Origin: Chitinophagaceae bacterium | GTDB taxonomy: Bacteria > Bacteroidota > Bacteroidia > Chitinophagales > Chitinophagaceae | Length of the DNA stretch: 64,000 bases | Reading direction: 5' to 3' | NCBI GenBank assembly: GCA_016720745.1 | Contig: JADKKA010000018.1 | Location: 868,001-932,000, forward strand | Shown: piece after piece, positions 1-8,068 of the stretch | Layout: each line of letters starts with the position of its first letter | Numbering within the stretch: the first letter of the stretch is position 1 | Notes under the pieces: model-generated | The model's input: only the letters and a program-made list of their open reading frames with translations | Databases searched by the model: none | What the model was told of the DNA's origin: nothing | Program-made: the position numbers and the translations under genes

Positions 1-564
1 GGCATAGCTCAGCGGGTTGCGGCCGGCTTTTATATAAGGAGGAACATCTTTACTTACCAGTGAACCACCGGCAATAAAAGAATGGGCACCGATTTTTACA
101 AACTGGTGAACGGCACACATACCGGCCAGGATGGACCATTCGCCAATGATCACATGTCCGGCTACCTGGGTATTATTGCTCACGATCACATTATCACCGA
201 CAATACAGTCGTGGGCAAAATGCGAATAAGCCATGATCAGGCAGTTCTTGCCAATCACGGTTTTTTCCCGGTCAGCCGTTCCGCGGTTCACGGTTACAAA
301 TTCACGGATCGTGGTATTGTCGCCAATTTCTACGTTGGAATATTCTCCATGGTATTTCAGATCCTGCGGTATGGCAGCGATCACAGCGCCTGGAAAAATG
401 CGGCAGTTCTTACCGATCCGGGCTCCTTCCATGATGGTCACGTTCGATCCGATCCAGGTACCATCCCCGACCTCCACATCCTGGTGGATCACGGTAAATG
501 GATCCACTTTTACGTTGGTAGCCAGACGTGCATTTGGATGAATATATGTATGCGGATGGATCAT
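1..564 (-). CDS. lpxA: Acyl-[ACP]--UDP-N-acetylglucosamine O-acyltransferase LpxA (partial, 5' part)
   Basis: LpxA transfers a 3-hydroxyacyl chain from ACP to UDP-GlcNAc, the first step of lipid A synthesis in the cytoplasm. The frame opens at the ATG complementary to 562-564 and runs off the window start, so 188 codons of the roughly 260 usual are visible. The translation begins MIHPHTYIHPNARLATNVKV and shows the isoleucine-patch hexapeptide pattern of a left-handed beta helix (VGDGTWIGSNVTIMEGARIG, then IGKNCRIFPGAVI). It also carries the LpxA stretch VTVNRGTADREKTVIG, with AYSHFAHDCIVGDNV (containing the catalytic-region His) downstream. A TAnnTTTG box on the minus strand (626-633) lies 61 bases upstream. 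The gene is transcribed away from the AraC-type regulator at 753. Family assignment is firm; the C-terminal part is outside the window. Confidence 0.93.
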   Translation of the reverse strand, partial: MIHPHTYIHPNARLATNVKVDPFTVIHQDVEVGDGTWIGSNVTIMEGARIGKNCRIFPGAVIAAIPQDLKYHGEYSNVEIGDNTTIREFVTVNRGTADREKTVIGKNCLIMAYSHFAHDCIVGDNVIVSNNTQVAGHVIIGEWSILAGMCAVHQFVKIGAHSFIAGGSLVSKDVPPYIKAGRNPLSYA

Positions 565-625
565 AATAATTTGAGCGGGGTTTTCACTCCTTCGATACTG
601 AAAATAGCCATATTTCCGGAGCAGG

Positions 626-633
626 CAAAGTTA
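626..633 (-). promoter_or_regulatory. Putative -7 promoter element (TAACTTTG) upstream of lpxA
   Basis: The minus strand reads TAACTTTG, matching the Bacteroidota sigma-A -7 consensus TAnnTTTG. It lies 61 bases before the lpxA ATG. Assigned by pattern only. Confidence 0.45.
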
Positions 634-737
634 GCCTTTCACTTCAAAAGCGGGATTTTTTTTATCATATGACCTGTTAAAAATCAGGCCGGAGCATGCT
701 ATTTGATGTTGAACCATTGAAATTGCTGGAAAAATCG

Positions 738-745
738 TAAATTTG
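738..745 (+). promoter_or_regulatory. Putative -7 promoter element (TAAATTTG), nearly leaderless, for the AraC-type regulator
   Basis: TAAATTTG matches TAnnTTTG and ends only 7 bases before the ATG at 753. A TTG at 717-719, 18 bases upstream, is a plausible -33 element. The transcript would have almost no 5' leader. Confidence 0.5.
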
Positions 746-752
746 TCAATTC

Positions 753-1694
753 ATGTTTAACCCTCCGGATATATTATCATTGGTGCAGCACCAGCCCCTG
801 ATGCAGGGTGATTTGCAAATGCTGCAACAACGGCAGCAGCAGATTCCCGGATCGGTTCAGTATTCTATTTACCGCTACCGCCGCAATCCGCAGTGGAGCA
901 TGGAGGATACGGGCATGCTGGTCTATCATTATAATTCTTCGACACCCAAAGAGAATTACCTGGAACTCCGGTTCTGTGTCAGCGGTAATGTGTATTGCCG
1001 TAAAAAAGATACAGAGTGTGATATGTGCCAGTTCAGTGCGTCTAAAACCTGTATGGAAAGGGTGGACAGTGTGGATGCGGTTAGTTTCCGGTTCTCACCC
1101 ATGCAACTGAGTCAGTTCATCAAACCCAGAAAGGGGAATACCGGTTTTACAGATGATATTCTTGCATTTAAACACCGCTCCTCTTTTACTAAAATTCTCC
1201 CGCTCTGTGGTAAGACCCGGATGGTACTGGAAGGAGTCCTCAATCATACTTATAGCGACAGTCTGGAGAATATTTATATTAATGCGCAAACCCAGATGCT
1301 CCTACTGTATAGCCTGGATTGCATGCTGGGAGAAAAGCAGATTGATGTGGTCAATTGCAAGTTCCTGGCCAATGAAGCAGACCGGGAAAAAATTGTAAAA
1401 GCACGAGAGATCCTTGTTCAGCATATTGGTGAACCCATCACTATCAAAGAACTCAGCCGGAAAGTGGCCATCAATGAATGTTACCTGAAAAAAGGGTTCA
1501 AGGAATTGTTTGGCACTACGGTATTTGATTTTTACCAGAGCCAGCGGATGGAGCACGCGAAATACCTTTTATATGAAAAAGGACTCAGCGTTACAGAAGT
1601 GTCCATGTTGCTGGGCTATTCTTCTATTTCCCATTTCTCTACTGCGTTTAAAAAGCACACCGGTTTGAAACCATGCGAATTACTATTCCGGTAA
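753..1694 (+). CDS. AraC family transcriptional regulator with a cysteine-rich sensor region
   Basis: This 313-residue DNA-binding regulator has a C-terminal double helix-turn-helix (about residues 215-313). Visible signatures are ITIKELSRKVAINECYLKKG for the first HTH and LSVTEVSMLLGYSSISHFS followed by FKKHTGLKP for the second. The N-terminal two thirds resembles no standard cupin arm. It carries five cysteines in a short stretch (C75, C82, C89, C92, C100) that could bind metal or sense redox state; that is inference. The ATG at 753 follows a TAnnTTTG box closely. It is co-oriented with, and upstream of, the cytochrome and TonB-receptor genes, so it is a candidate regulator of that island. 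The target genes cannot be read from the sequence. Confidence 0.88.
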   Translation: MFNPPDILSLVQHQPLMQGDLQMLQQRQQQIPGSVQYSIYRYRRNPQWSMEDTGMLVYHYNSSTPKENYLELRFCVSGNVYCRKKDTECDMCQFSASKTCMERVDSVDAVSFRFSPMQLSQFIKPRKGNTGFTDDILAFKHRSSFTKILPLCGKTRMVLEGVLNHTYSDSLENIYINAQTQMLLLYSLDCMLGEKQIDVVNCKFLANEADREKIVKAREILVQHIGEPITIKELSRKVAINECYLKKGFKELFGTTVFDFYQSQRMEHAKYLLYEKGLSVTEVSMLLGYSSISHFSTAFKKHTGLKPCELLFR

Positions 1695-1836
1695 TCCGCT
1701 TATAGTATTGATCAGCGTCAATATTCTTCTTCAGATACCGGACTTTTACTATTAAATACCCCATTTGCAGATAATATTCTGTTGGTGACCATTATTATAG
1801 TTCACATGGCATCATTTTTGAATATTTATCAAATCA

Positions 1837-2214
1837 ATGAAAAGGGCGCTGATGATAGTAATGGTGGGTATTCACCTGGCCGGTAATACCGAAGTGGGTC
1901 AATTACTCAGGTTACCTGAGCTGATTACTCATTATTTCCAGCATCATCGCCAAAACAGTGATATCAGTTTTATGGAATTCCTGGCCATGCATTACGGCGG
2001 GGATGATGGTACCAATGCTGATAATGATTATGATAACCAGCTCCCCTGTCACAACCTCAAACACAATACGATCAGTCTGGTATTTTCCCCAATGATCAAT
2101 GAGACTGAAATCGCTGTTCAACCCTTCCAACCGGAAATAAGATTTTCTTCCTGCCTGCCCAACAGCAAAGCTGATAAACATGTCCCACTGATTCTCCAGC
2201 CTCCACGGGCCTGA
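1837..2214 (+). CDS. Small exported hypothetical protein with His/Asp-rich centre and C-terminal LQPPRA motif
   Basis: The 125-residue product starts with a short hydrophobic segment (MKRALMIVMVGIHLAG). It then has the pattern VGQLLRLPELITHYFQHHRQ, SFMEFLAMHYGGDDG and an Asp/Asn-rich run, and ends LILQPPRA. From memory, this layout (a RLPxLxxHYxxH segment, FLDFxxxHY, an acidic run ending in LPF-like residues, and a final WQPPK-like tail) recurs in small Bacteroidota exported proteins found beside TonB-receptor or metal genes. The function is unknown to me. The many His and Asp residues suggest metal contact, by inference. An in-frame TGA at 1819 limits the start. The gene stands between the AraC-type regulator and the cytochrome run. 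The opposite-strand frame at 1912-2181 is judged a shadow. Confidence 0.6.
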   Translation: MKRALMIVMVGIHLAGNTEVGQLLRLPELITHYFQHHRQNSDISFMEFLAMHYGGDDGTNADNDYDNQLPCHNLKHNTISLVFSPMINETEIAVQPFQPEIRFSSCLPNSKADKHVPLILQPPRA

Positions 2215-2349
2215 TCCGCATTTTCAACACATGCTGAATGAGTTTACAGTTTGCCTTACAGGCCTCGCTGTAACCACAATTTAATGGCTATAACCGGACC
2301 ATCTGGTTCCTGGTATCCGTATCATTCTTTTTAACTGAAACCAAAAAAT

Positions 2350-3065
2350 ATGAAAAAGGTATTTATATACCCGGCTTTGATGCTGTTGGGACTAGTAGTC
2401 CTTTTATATGCCTGCCGGCATGAATTACCGGTTCCCAATTCCGGAACGGGAGGTACTGGCGGAGGAGGAGGTACACCGGTGCCTGTATCCAACTGCAATC
2501 CTGATTCGGTCTATTTTGCCAACCAGGTGATGCCCATTATCTCCTCCAATTGTACCATGAGTGGTTGTCATGATAATATCTCGCATGCAGATGGGGTCAA
2601 CCTTACCACTTATACGCAAATCATGAAGTATGTAAGAGTGGGAAATGCTGCCAGCAGTAAATTATATACGGTCATCATCAAGACGAATGGAGACAGGATG
2701 CCTCCTCCTCCAATGCCGGCATTGACCACTGCACAGAAAACCTGATCCAGAAATGGATCAATCAGGGAGCAAAGAATAACAGTTGTATCGGTTCCTGCGA
2801 TACAACGGTATTTACCTACAGTGGTGCCGTAAAACCAATCATGGATGCCAAATGTTCGGGCTGTCATAACCCCGCTAACCTGGGCGGTAACATTGATGTA
2901 TCCACTTATAATGCCATCAAAGTGGTGGCATTGAATGGGAAATTATACGGATCTGTGGCCCACCAGACGGGTTATTCCCCCATGCCAAAAAATGCGGCTA
3001 AGTTATCTGATTGTGAAATCAGGCAAATCCAGAAATGGATCCATGCTGGAGTATTGAATAATTAA
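2350..3065 (+). CDS. Diheme c-type cytochrome lipoprotein (reading frame broken near 2737-2740)
   Basis: The N-terminus MKKVFIYPALMLLGLVVLLYAC is a lipoprotein signal with the lipidated Cys at residue 22, followed by a Gly/Pro-rich linker. The first half has SNCTMSGCHD, a CX4CH heme-attachment variant. The second half has AKCSGCHNPA, a standard CXXCH, followed by the possible Met ligand segment GYSPMPK. The frame stops at 2743 but continues at once one frame over. Adding one A to the AAAA at 2737-2740 restores ALTTAQKNLIQKWINQGAKN without a gap, giving about 238 residues. The break is most likely a homopolymer sequencing error. The C-terminal half is homologous to the next gene, which starts 10 bases downstream. 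The role is presumably periplasmic electron transfer; the partner is unknown. Confidence 0.8.
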
Positions 3066-3075
3066 AACAAGCAAC

Positions 3076-3453
3076 ATGAAATTATTTTTTTCAATGATCA
3101 TTCTGGGAACATTTTTGGTGACGGTGCAGTCCTGCTATTATGATAAGGAAGACCTGTTATACGGCAATGGCAATGTTCCCTGTACAGATACAAGCGCCGT
3201 TTCTTATACGCAAAAAGTGGTTCCGATCCTGCAGCAATATTGCTACAGTTGCCACACTGGCGGCTTCCCTTCCGGTAATATCCTGATGGGTACCTATGCT
3301 GCTGATAAAGCAATCGGACAGAACGGCTCATTATACGGTTCCATCAGTTATGCAACCGGGTATTCACCCATGCCCAAAGGCATGTCGAAAATGACAAGCT
3401 GCCAGATTGCGACCATTAAAAAATGGGTCGACAGCGGTATGCCCAATAATTAA
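3076..3453 (+). CDS. Monoheme c-type cytochrome lipoprotein
   Basis: The product is 125 residues, with a lipoprotein signal peptide (MKLFFSMIILGTFLVTVQSC, Cys at residue 20) and one heme-binding CYSCH motif in QQYCYSCHTGG. Then comes GYSPMPKGMSKM, whose Met residues could supply the axial ligand. The C-terminus (IATIKKWVDSGMPNN) repeats the end of the preceding diheme protein (IRQIQKWIHAGVLNN), so the two arose by duplication. It lies 10 bases after the upstream gene and 17 before the OB-fold gene, consistent with one transcript. The likely function is a small membrane-anchored periplasmic electron carrier. Donor and acceptor cannot be inferred. Confidence 0.85.
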   Translation: MKLFFSMIILGTFLVTVQSCYYDKEDLLYGNGNVPCTDTSAVSYTQKVVPILQQYCYSCHTGGFPSGNILMGTYAADKAIGQNGSLYGSISYATGYSPMPKGMSKMTSCQIATIKKWVDSGMPNN

Positions 3454-3470
3454 CCACCTAATCAGATTGT

Positions 3471-3926
3471 ATGAAACGAAAAAAAATTGTCCGATTTGTT
3501 GTACTCCCGCTGATGGTCATCATCGCCGGAGTGGCATTCTATATTTATAAGGAATACAACCGGACACACAAGGACACCAGTAAAATAAAACCTGATTACG
3601 AGGTTACCGCCAACAGCCTGCTGACCGAGTTTGGCAGCAATGAAGCAGCATCGAATAAAAAGTACTGGGACAAAGTACTCCGGGTAGAAGGGCTGGTGAA
3701 AGAAGTATTACAGGACGATAAAGGATTTTATTCCATCGTGCTGGGTGATACAGCTTCCATGTCGGCGGTTCGTTGCAGTGTGGACAGCAGTCACAGTGCC
3801 GAAGCGGTGTCCCTGCAAAAAGGAACCATTATTGCCGTAAAAGGGATTTGCTCCGGTTATAATGCCGATGAACTACTGGGCTCAGATGTGATCCTGGTAC
3901 GGAGCGTGGTAGACAAAAAAAATTAA
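3471..3926 (+). CDS. OB-fold (tRNA_anti-like) membrane-anchored protein
   Basis: The product has 151 residues. One N-terminal hydrophobic segment (about residues 7-26, VRFVVLPLMVIIAGVAFYIY) is followed by an extracytoplasmic domain. The pattern ANSLLTEFGSNEAASNKKYWDKVLRVEGLVKEV, then IVLGDTASMSAVRCSVD and GTIIAVKGICSGYN, fits the OB-fold tRNA_anti-like family that recurs in Bacteroidota next to YceI and DUF5777 genes. Despite the family name, the signal anchor argues against an RNA role. Binding of a small ligand or protein partner in the periplasm is more plausible. It lies in a tight run of five genes (17 and 22 base gaps). Confidence 0.75.
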   Translation: MKRKKIVRFVVLPLMVIIAGVAFYIYKEYNRTHKDTSKIKPDYEVTANSLLTEFGSNEAASNKKYWDKVLRVEGLVKEVLQDDKGFYSIVLGDTASMSAVRCSVDSSHSAEAVSLQKGTIIAVKGICSGYNADELLGSDVILVRSVVDKKN

Positions 3927-3948
3927 TCAATTAAAAAAGTATCCGAAC

Positions 3949-4509
3949 ATGAAAAAAATTATTACAGTCATGATCATTTCCATCCTGGCGGTTGGATCAC
4001 TGTCAGCACAAAAATATTTTACCAAGACAGGCACCATTGAATTTGATGCCACCACTTCTTCCTCACCGGAAAAAATTGAAGGCACAAACAGAAGTGCTAC
4101 CTGTGTAGTTGATACAAAAAGTGGCGCCATCCAGTTTGCCGTGCTGATGAAGGGATTTGCTTTTGAAAGAGCATTGATGGAAGAGCATTTCAATGAGAAC
4201 TATGTCGAGAGCCATAAATTTCCCAAATCAGAATTCAAGGGGAAGCTGAAAGATCTGGAGCAGATTGATTTTACGAAGGATGGTATACATACTGTGAAAG
4301 TAAAAGGCGACCTGACCATGCATGGCCAGACAAAGGAAGTGGAAACTACCGGTAAACTCGTGATACAGGGAGGGAAGATCAGTGCCAATGCCACATTCAA
4401 CGTAAAGTTGTCAGACTTTGACATTTCCATCCCGGGACTGGTGGCCGATAAAGTGGCCAAAATCGCAAAGATTACTGTGGCCTGCTCACTGGAACCATTA
4501 AAGAATTAA
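3949..4509 (+). CDS. YceI family periplasmic protein
   Basis: This 186-residue protein has a signal peptide ending LSAQ at about residue 20 and a YceI domain, a lipocalin-like barrel known to bind isoprenoid-type lipids in some members. Visible family features are YFTKTGTIEFDATTSSSPEKIEGTN, the conserved MEEHFNENYVESHKFPKSEF region, LTMHGQTKEVETTGKL and the C-terminal LSDFDISIPG. In this run of cytochrome genes it may carry a quinone-like or polyprenyl ligand, by inference. It lies 22 bases after the OB-fold gene and 19 before the DUF5777 gene. Confidence 0.88.
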   Translation: MKKIITVMIISILAVGSLSAQKYFTKTGTIEFDATTSSSPEKIEGTNRSATCVVDTKSGAIQFAVLMKGFAFERALMEEHFNENYVESHKFPKSEFKGKLKDLEQIDFTKDGIHTVKVKGDLTMHGQTKEVETTGKLVIQGGKISANATFNVKLSDFDISIPGLVADKVAKIAKITVACSLEPLKN

Positions 4510-4528
4510 TCCCTCAATCAATTCAAGC

Positions 4529-5434
4529 ATGAAGCAAACAATATATACAATGCTGGCCGCAATGATGCTGCTGGCTGGAACTAACCTGCAAGCCCAGGAT
4601 GAAGACCTGTTGAAACTGGTAGGCGGTGATGAAAAACCAAAAAAGGAAAGAATCAAATATGCTTTTAAATCACCTAGGGTGATCAACGGTCACTCGATCG
4701 AATTTCTGAATCCGGGCACCATGGATTTCAGAATCCTTCACCGTTTCGGGCAACTGAATAAAGGGTATGAAAATTTTTTCGGACTCGATCAGGCCAGCAT
4801 GCGGATGGGTTTTGATTTTGGCATATTGCATAACCTGATGGCCGGGATCGGCCGCAGTACCTATAAAAAAGAACTGGACGGCTATTTCAAATATGCTCCG
4901 ATTCGGCAATCCACCGGACCCTGGAGTTCACCGGTTACTGTTGCATTTGTAGCAGGAATGACTTTGGATGGATTGCCATGGTCTGACCCCAACCGGAAAA
5001 ATTTCTATACTTCCCGGCTGGCTTATTATTTCCAGGCCATCATTGGCAGAAAATTCAGCGAAAGTTTTTCCCTGCAGTTGAGTCCGACCATGGTACACAA
5101 AAACATCGTACCGCTGGAAACGGATCCTAACAATATATACGCACTGGGTGTAGGCGGCCGCCTGAAATTATCAAAACGGATTGCCCTCACCTGGGACTAT
5201 TCCCATGTGATCATAGGAATGCCTGACAGTGGTTATTACCATCCGCTTTCTGTTGGATTTGATATTGAAACCGGAGGCCACGTATTTCAGTTGCATTTCT
5301 CTAATTCAACCGGAATGAATGAACGGGCCTTTATTACGGAAACGACCAATCAATGGGGAAAAGGCGAAATAAGGTTTGGATTTAATTTATCGAGGGTATT
5401 TCAAATCAGAAAGAACAAACCATCCAAACTGTAG
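4529..5434 (+). CDS. DUF5777 family outer-membrane beta-barrel protein
   Basis: The product has 301 residues with a signal peptide ending LQAQ (residue 23 region). The mature part has alternating aromatic/hydrophobic strands typical of an outer-membrane barrel. The family-typical opening is visible: YAFKSPRVINGHSIEFLNPG then MDFRILHRFGQLN and FFGLDQASMRMGFDFG. DUF5777 proteins have no proven function. They commonly accompany YceI and c-type cytochromes in Bacteroidota, and that arrangement is seen here. It is the last gene of the tight run beginning at 2350. A channel or scaffold in the outer membrane for this redox set is a reasonable inference. Confidence 0.82.
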   Translation: MKQTIYTMLAAMMLLAGTNLQAQDEDLLKLVGGDEKPKKERIKYAFKSPRVINGHSIEFLNPGTMDFRILHRFGQLNKGYENFFGLDQASMRMGFDFGILHNLMAGIGRSTYKKELDGYFKYAPIRQSTGPWSSPVTVAFVAGMTLDGLPWSDPNRKNFYTSRLAYYFQAIIGRKFSESFSLQLSPTMVHKNIVPLETDPNNIYALGVGGRLKLSKRIALTWDYSHVIIGMPDSGYYHPLSVGFDIETGGHVFQLHFSNSTGMNERAFITETTNQWGKGEIRFGFNLSRVFQIRKNKPSKL

Positions 5435-5488
5435 TTAATAAACGGTCTTAGCCTGTAATTTCCATGCCCGGGTTAAGGGAATAGCCTG

Positions 5489-5496
5489 TAACTTTG
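5489..5496 (+). promoter_or_regulatory. Putative -7 promoter element (TAACTTTG) directly before a GTG start
   Basis: TAACTTTG matches TAnnTTTG and ends 4 bases before the GTG at 5501. This supports that start codon and a nearly leaderless transcript for the small protein and probably the TonB receptor after it. Confidence 0.5.
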
Positions 5497-5500
5497 TGCT

Positions 5501-5806
5501 GTGAAATTAACCGGGTTAGTTTTTTCAATTTACCTCTTATTGCTGGCAGCGATACCCTGCTGCCTGGCTGATAATTGTCCGGATGATAAAACGGAACAAA
5601 GCAGTCAGCATGATTCCAATGATGGTGATTGTGGGAATTGTTCTCCTTTTTTCAATTGTCAGAGCTGTTCAGCAGCCACCATCGTTTCGGAAATATATCG
5701 GTTTGACTGTACAGTATTCACAGCTCAGGCAATATTTACTTCGTATCAGCAACTCAAAATCCCTGCTGCTTCATTTGATGTATGGCAACCGCCAAAATTG
5801 GGGTAA
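5501..5806 (+). CDS. Small cysteine-rich exported protein (DUF6660-like)
   Basis: The product has 101 residues with a GTG start, chosen because a promoter box lies 4 bases upstream and no in-frame ATG is near. The signal peptide MKLTGLVFSIYLLLLAAIPC is followed by ADNCPDDKTEQSSQHDSNDG and a Cys cluster (CGNCSPFFNCQSCSAATIV). It ends with the hallmark SFDVWQPPKLG. This layout matches the DUF6660 type of small protein often encoded immediately before a TonB-dependent receptor in Bacteroidota. Cys, His and Asp residues suggest a metal-handling role, by inference. It resembles the protein at 1837-2214 in its C-terminal QPP motif. Confidence 0.68.
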   Translation: MKLTGLVFSIYLLLLAAIPCCLADNCPDDKTEQSSQHDSNDGDCGNCSPFFNCQSCSAATIVSEIYRFDCTVFTAQAIFTSYQQLKIPAASFDVWQPPKLG

Positions 5807-5857
5807 TCACAAATCCCTACGGGGAATGTTCACCTCATTTTTCATCAAATTATTTTC

Positions 5858-8017
5858 ATGCGAAATCTATTACTGATCGCCGCAATTGGCTTATTTGCGA
5901 CGGCTTCATACAGTCAGACGACTATCAGCATCAAAGTCATTGATGCTTCTTCAAAAGCGCCACTGGCTAATGTAACTGTAATTTTAAAGGGGGCAGAAAA
6001 TCTCTCCCTCACGGATAGTACCGGCCAGATCCGTTTAGTATTAAAAGAAGGAAGGACAGCTGTTACTGTTTCCCATATCGGGTATGAGTCAAAGATGGTA
6101 CAGATAACGGTACCTTTTTCCGATCCTGTTTTTCTGGTTGAACTGGAATTAAAGGAAGAAGAAGAGGAAGCCGTCGTGATCCAGAGTACCCGCAGCAGCC
6201 GGAGTATACAGGATATCCCTACCCGGGTGGAGTTTGTAGCCGGTGAAGAACTGGATGAAAAAGCAAACATGAAACCCGGTGATATCCGGATGGTACTGAG
6301 CGAGAGTACTGGGATTACCACCCAGCAAACATCGGCCACATCGGCCAATGCTTCCATCAGAATACAGGGCCTGGACGGCCGGTATACACAGCTGTTAAAA
6401 GACGGCTTTCCATTATTCGCTGGTTTCAGTGGAGGATTGGGATTGCTGCAAACGGCTCCACTGGATCTGAAACAGTTTGAAGTGATCAAGGGATCAGCCT
6501 CCACTTTGTATGGGGGAGGAGCCATTGCCGGACTGGTTAACTTGATTTCCAAAACACCGAAGGAAGAACAGGAACTAAAGTTTCATTTCGATGCTACTTC
6601 TGCCGGTGGATTAAACGGCAGCGGATTTTATGGAAAACGATTTGGGAAAAACGGATTAACCCTCTTTGCCTCACGCAACAGCAATAAAGCATATGATCCG
6701 GCTGATCTCGGGCTCACGGCTATTCCAAAGTTCGAACGATACACGCTGAATCCGAAATGGTTTGTCTTTTTTTCTGATAAAACACAATTGATGGCAGGGA
6801 TCAATTACAGTACCGAGAAAAGAACGGGTGGTGATCTGTCCTATATTAAGGGTACAAACCCAAGTGGTTATTTCGAAACGAATCATTCTAACCGCCTGAG
6901 CACTCAGTTTAGTTTGCAGCATCATTTCGGGAAATGCAGTCATCTTTCTGTCAAAAACAGTTACAGTTATTTTCAAAGAAAAATATTCTCTCCGGGTCAG
7001 TTGTTCTCCGGTATTCAGCACAGCACTTTTACGGAAATCACCTATGCCTCCCATGGGGAGCTGTCGGAATGGATAACCGGTTTCAATCTGCTGACCGATC
7101 ATTTTAAAGAGGCGGCCATAACTGCAGTGCCCTTGCGAAGTTACCAGCAGCAGACGGCCGGTTTTTTTGTACAAAACAACTGGAAACTGAATAGCAGGCT
7201 TAGTATTGAATCCGGATTGCGGGGTGATGCCGTAAAGGATTATGGATTTGTCCTGCTTCCCAGAATATCTGCTTTATTCAGGTTCTCTTCAAAACTTTCT
7301 TCCAGGATCGGTGGCGGTTTGGGTTATAAAGCGCCCGGCATTTTTACAGAAGAAACGGAACGGCTGTTATTCAGCAATGTATTGCCGATTGACGAATCGG
7401 TTAATCAATTGGAAAAAAGTTATGGGATTAACGCAGATCTCAATTACAAAACAAAACTGGCAGGAGGGGATATCAGTTTCAGTTTGAATCAGCTCTTTTT
7501 TTATACCCGGATTGCTGACCCATTGCTTTTACAGCCACAAGGAATTTATTACCGGTTAACCAATGTAAACGGGCATATTGACAGCCGTGGTATGGAAACA
7601 AATATGAAATGGGGATATCGTGATTTCAAGCTCTTCCTGGGGTATACCTATACATTGGCAGAACTGCACCAGGGTTCGGTAAAGAAAGAAAATTTTCTGA
7701 CCTCACGTCACCGGCTGAACAGCGTATTACTGTATGAAGCAGATGAAAAATGGAAAGCAGGTCTGGAAGCTTATTATTTCAGTCCCCAGCAACTGAGTGA
7801 TGGAAAAACCGGAAAGGCCTACTGGATCACCGGTTTAATGATAGAGCGGCTTTGGGAAAAAATTTCATTGTATATCAACTTTGAAAACTTCCTGGATGCC
7901 CGTCAGACCCGTTTTGATACGATCTATACCGGCAGCATCAGTAACCCGCAGTTCAGGGATATCTATGCGCCACTGGATGGATTTGTGATGAATGGCGGTG
8001 TCAAACTGAGATTATAA
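5858..8017 (+). CDS. TonB-dependent outer-membrane receptor with carboxypeptidase-like N-terminal domain
   Basis: The 719-residue protein has a signal peptide (cleavage near SYSQ, residue 20). A CarboxypepD_reg-like beta-sandwich follows (about 24-105, TISIKVIDASSKAPLANVTV), then a plug domain (about 110-230; VRMVLSES-type segment, IRIQGLDGRYTQLLKDGFP, VIKGSASTLYGGGAIAGLVN). A 22-strand-type barrel runs to a C-terminal KLRL. The TonB box is not obvious; an acidic run (ELELKEEEEEAVVIQS) lies in its place. The substrate is unknown. The adjacent small Cys-rich protein and MauG-type peroxidase make a metal or metal complex plausible. It is separated by 51 bases from the upstream gene and followed by a hairpin terminator. 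Confidence 0.9.
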   Translation: MRNLLLIAAIGLFATASYSQTTISIKVIDASSKAPLANVTVILKGAENLSLTDSTGQIRLVLKEGRTAVTVSHIGYESKMVQITVPFSDPVFLVELELKEEEEEAVVIQSTRSSRSIQDIPTRVEFVAGEELDEKANMKPGDIRMVLSESTGITTQQTSATSANASIRIQGLDGRYTQLLKDGFPLFAGFSGGLGLLQTAPLDLKQFEVIKGSASTLYGGGAIAGLVNLISKTPKEEQELKFHFDATSAGGLNGSGFYGKRFGKNGLTLFASRNSNKAYDPADLGLTAIPKFERYTLNPKWFVFFSDKTQLMAGINYSTEKRTGGDLSYIKGTNPSGYFETNHSNRLSTQFSLQHHFGKCSHLSVKNSYSYFQRKIFSPGQLFSGIQHSTFTEITYASHGELSEWITGFNLLTDHFKEAAITAVPLRSYQQQTAGFFVQNNWKLNSRLSIESGLRGDAVKDYGFVLLPRISALFRFSSKLSSRIGGGLGYKAPGIFTEETERLLFSNVLPIDESVNQLEKSYGINADLNYKTKLAGGDISFSLNQLFFYTRIADPLLLQPQGIYYRLTNVNGHIDSRGMETNMKWGYRDFKLFLGYTYTLAELHQGSVKKENFLTSRHRLNSVLLYEADEKWKAGLEAYYFSPQQLSDGKTGKAYWITGLMIERLWEKISLYINFENFLDARQTRFDTIYTGSISNPQFRDIYAPLDGFVMNGGVKLRL

Positions 8018-8022
8018 AGAAT

Positions 8023-8055
8023 AGCAGCGGTCAGGTTTTGTCCGCTGCTTTTTTT
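8023..8055 (+). terminator. Rho-independent terminator after TonB receptor
   Basis: An 8-base stem AGCAGCGG / CCGCTGCT with an 11-base loop is followed by seven T. It lies 5 bases after the stop codon of the receptor gene. Confidence 0.8.
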
Positions 8056-8068
8056 GCATATTTGCGGC

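Noticed and set aside
1912..2181. Minus-strand frame opposite the small exported protein at 1837
   Set aside because: The plus-strand translation matches a recognisable small exported protein layout. The minus frame has an improbable Ile run and no start context.
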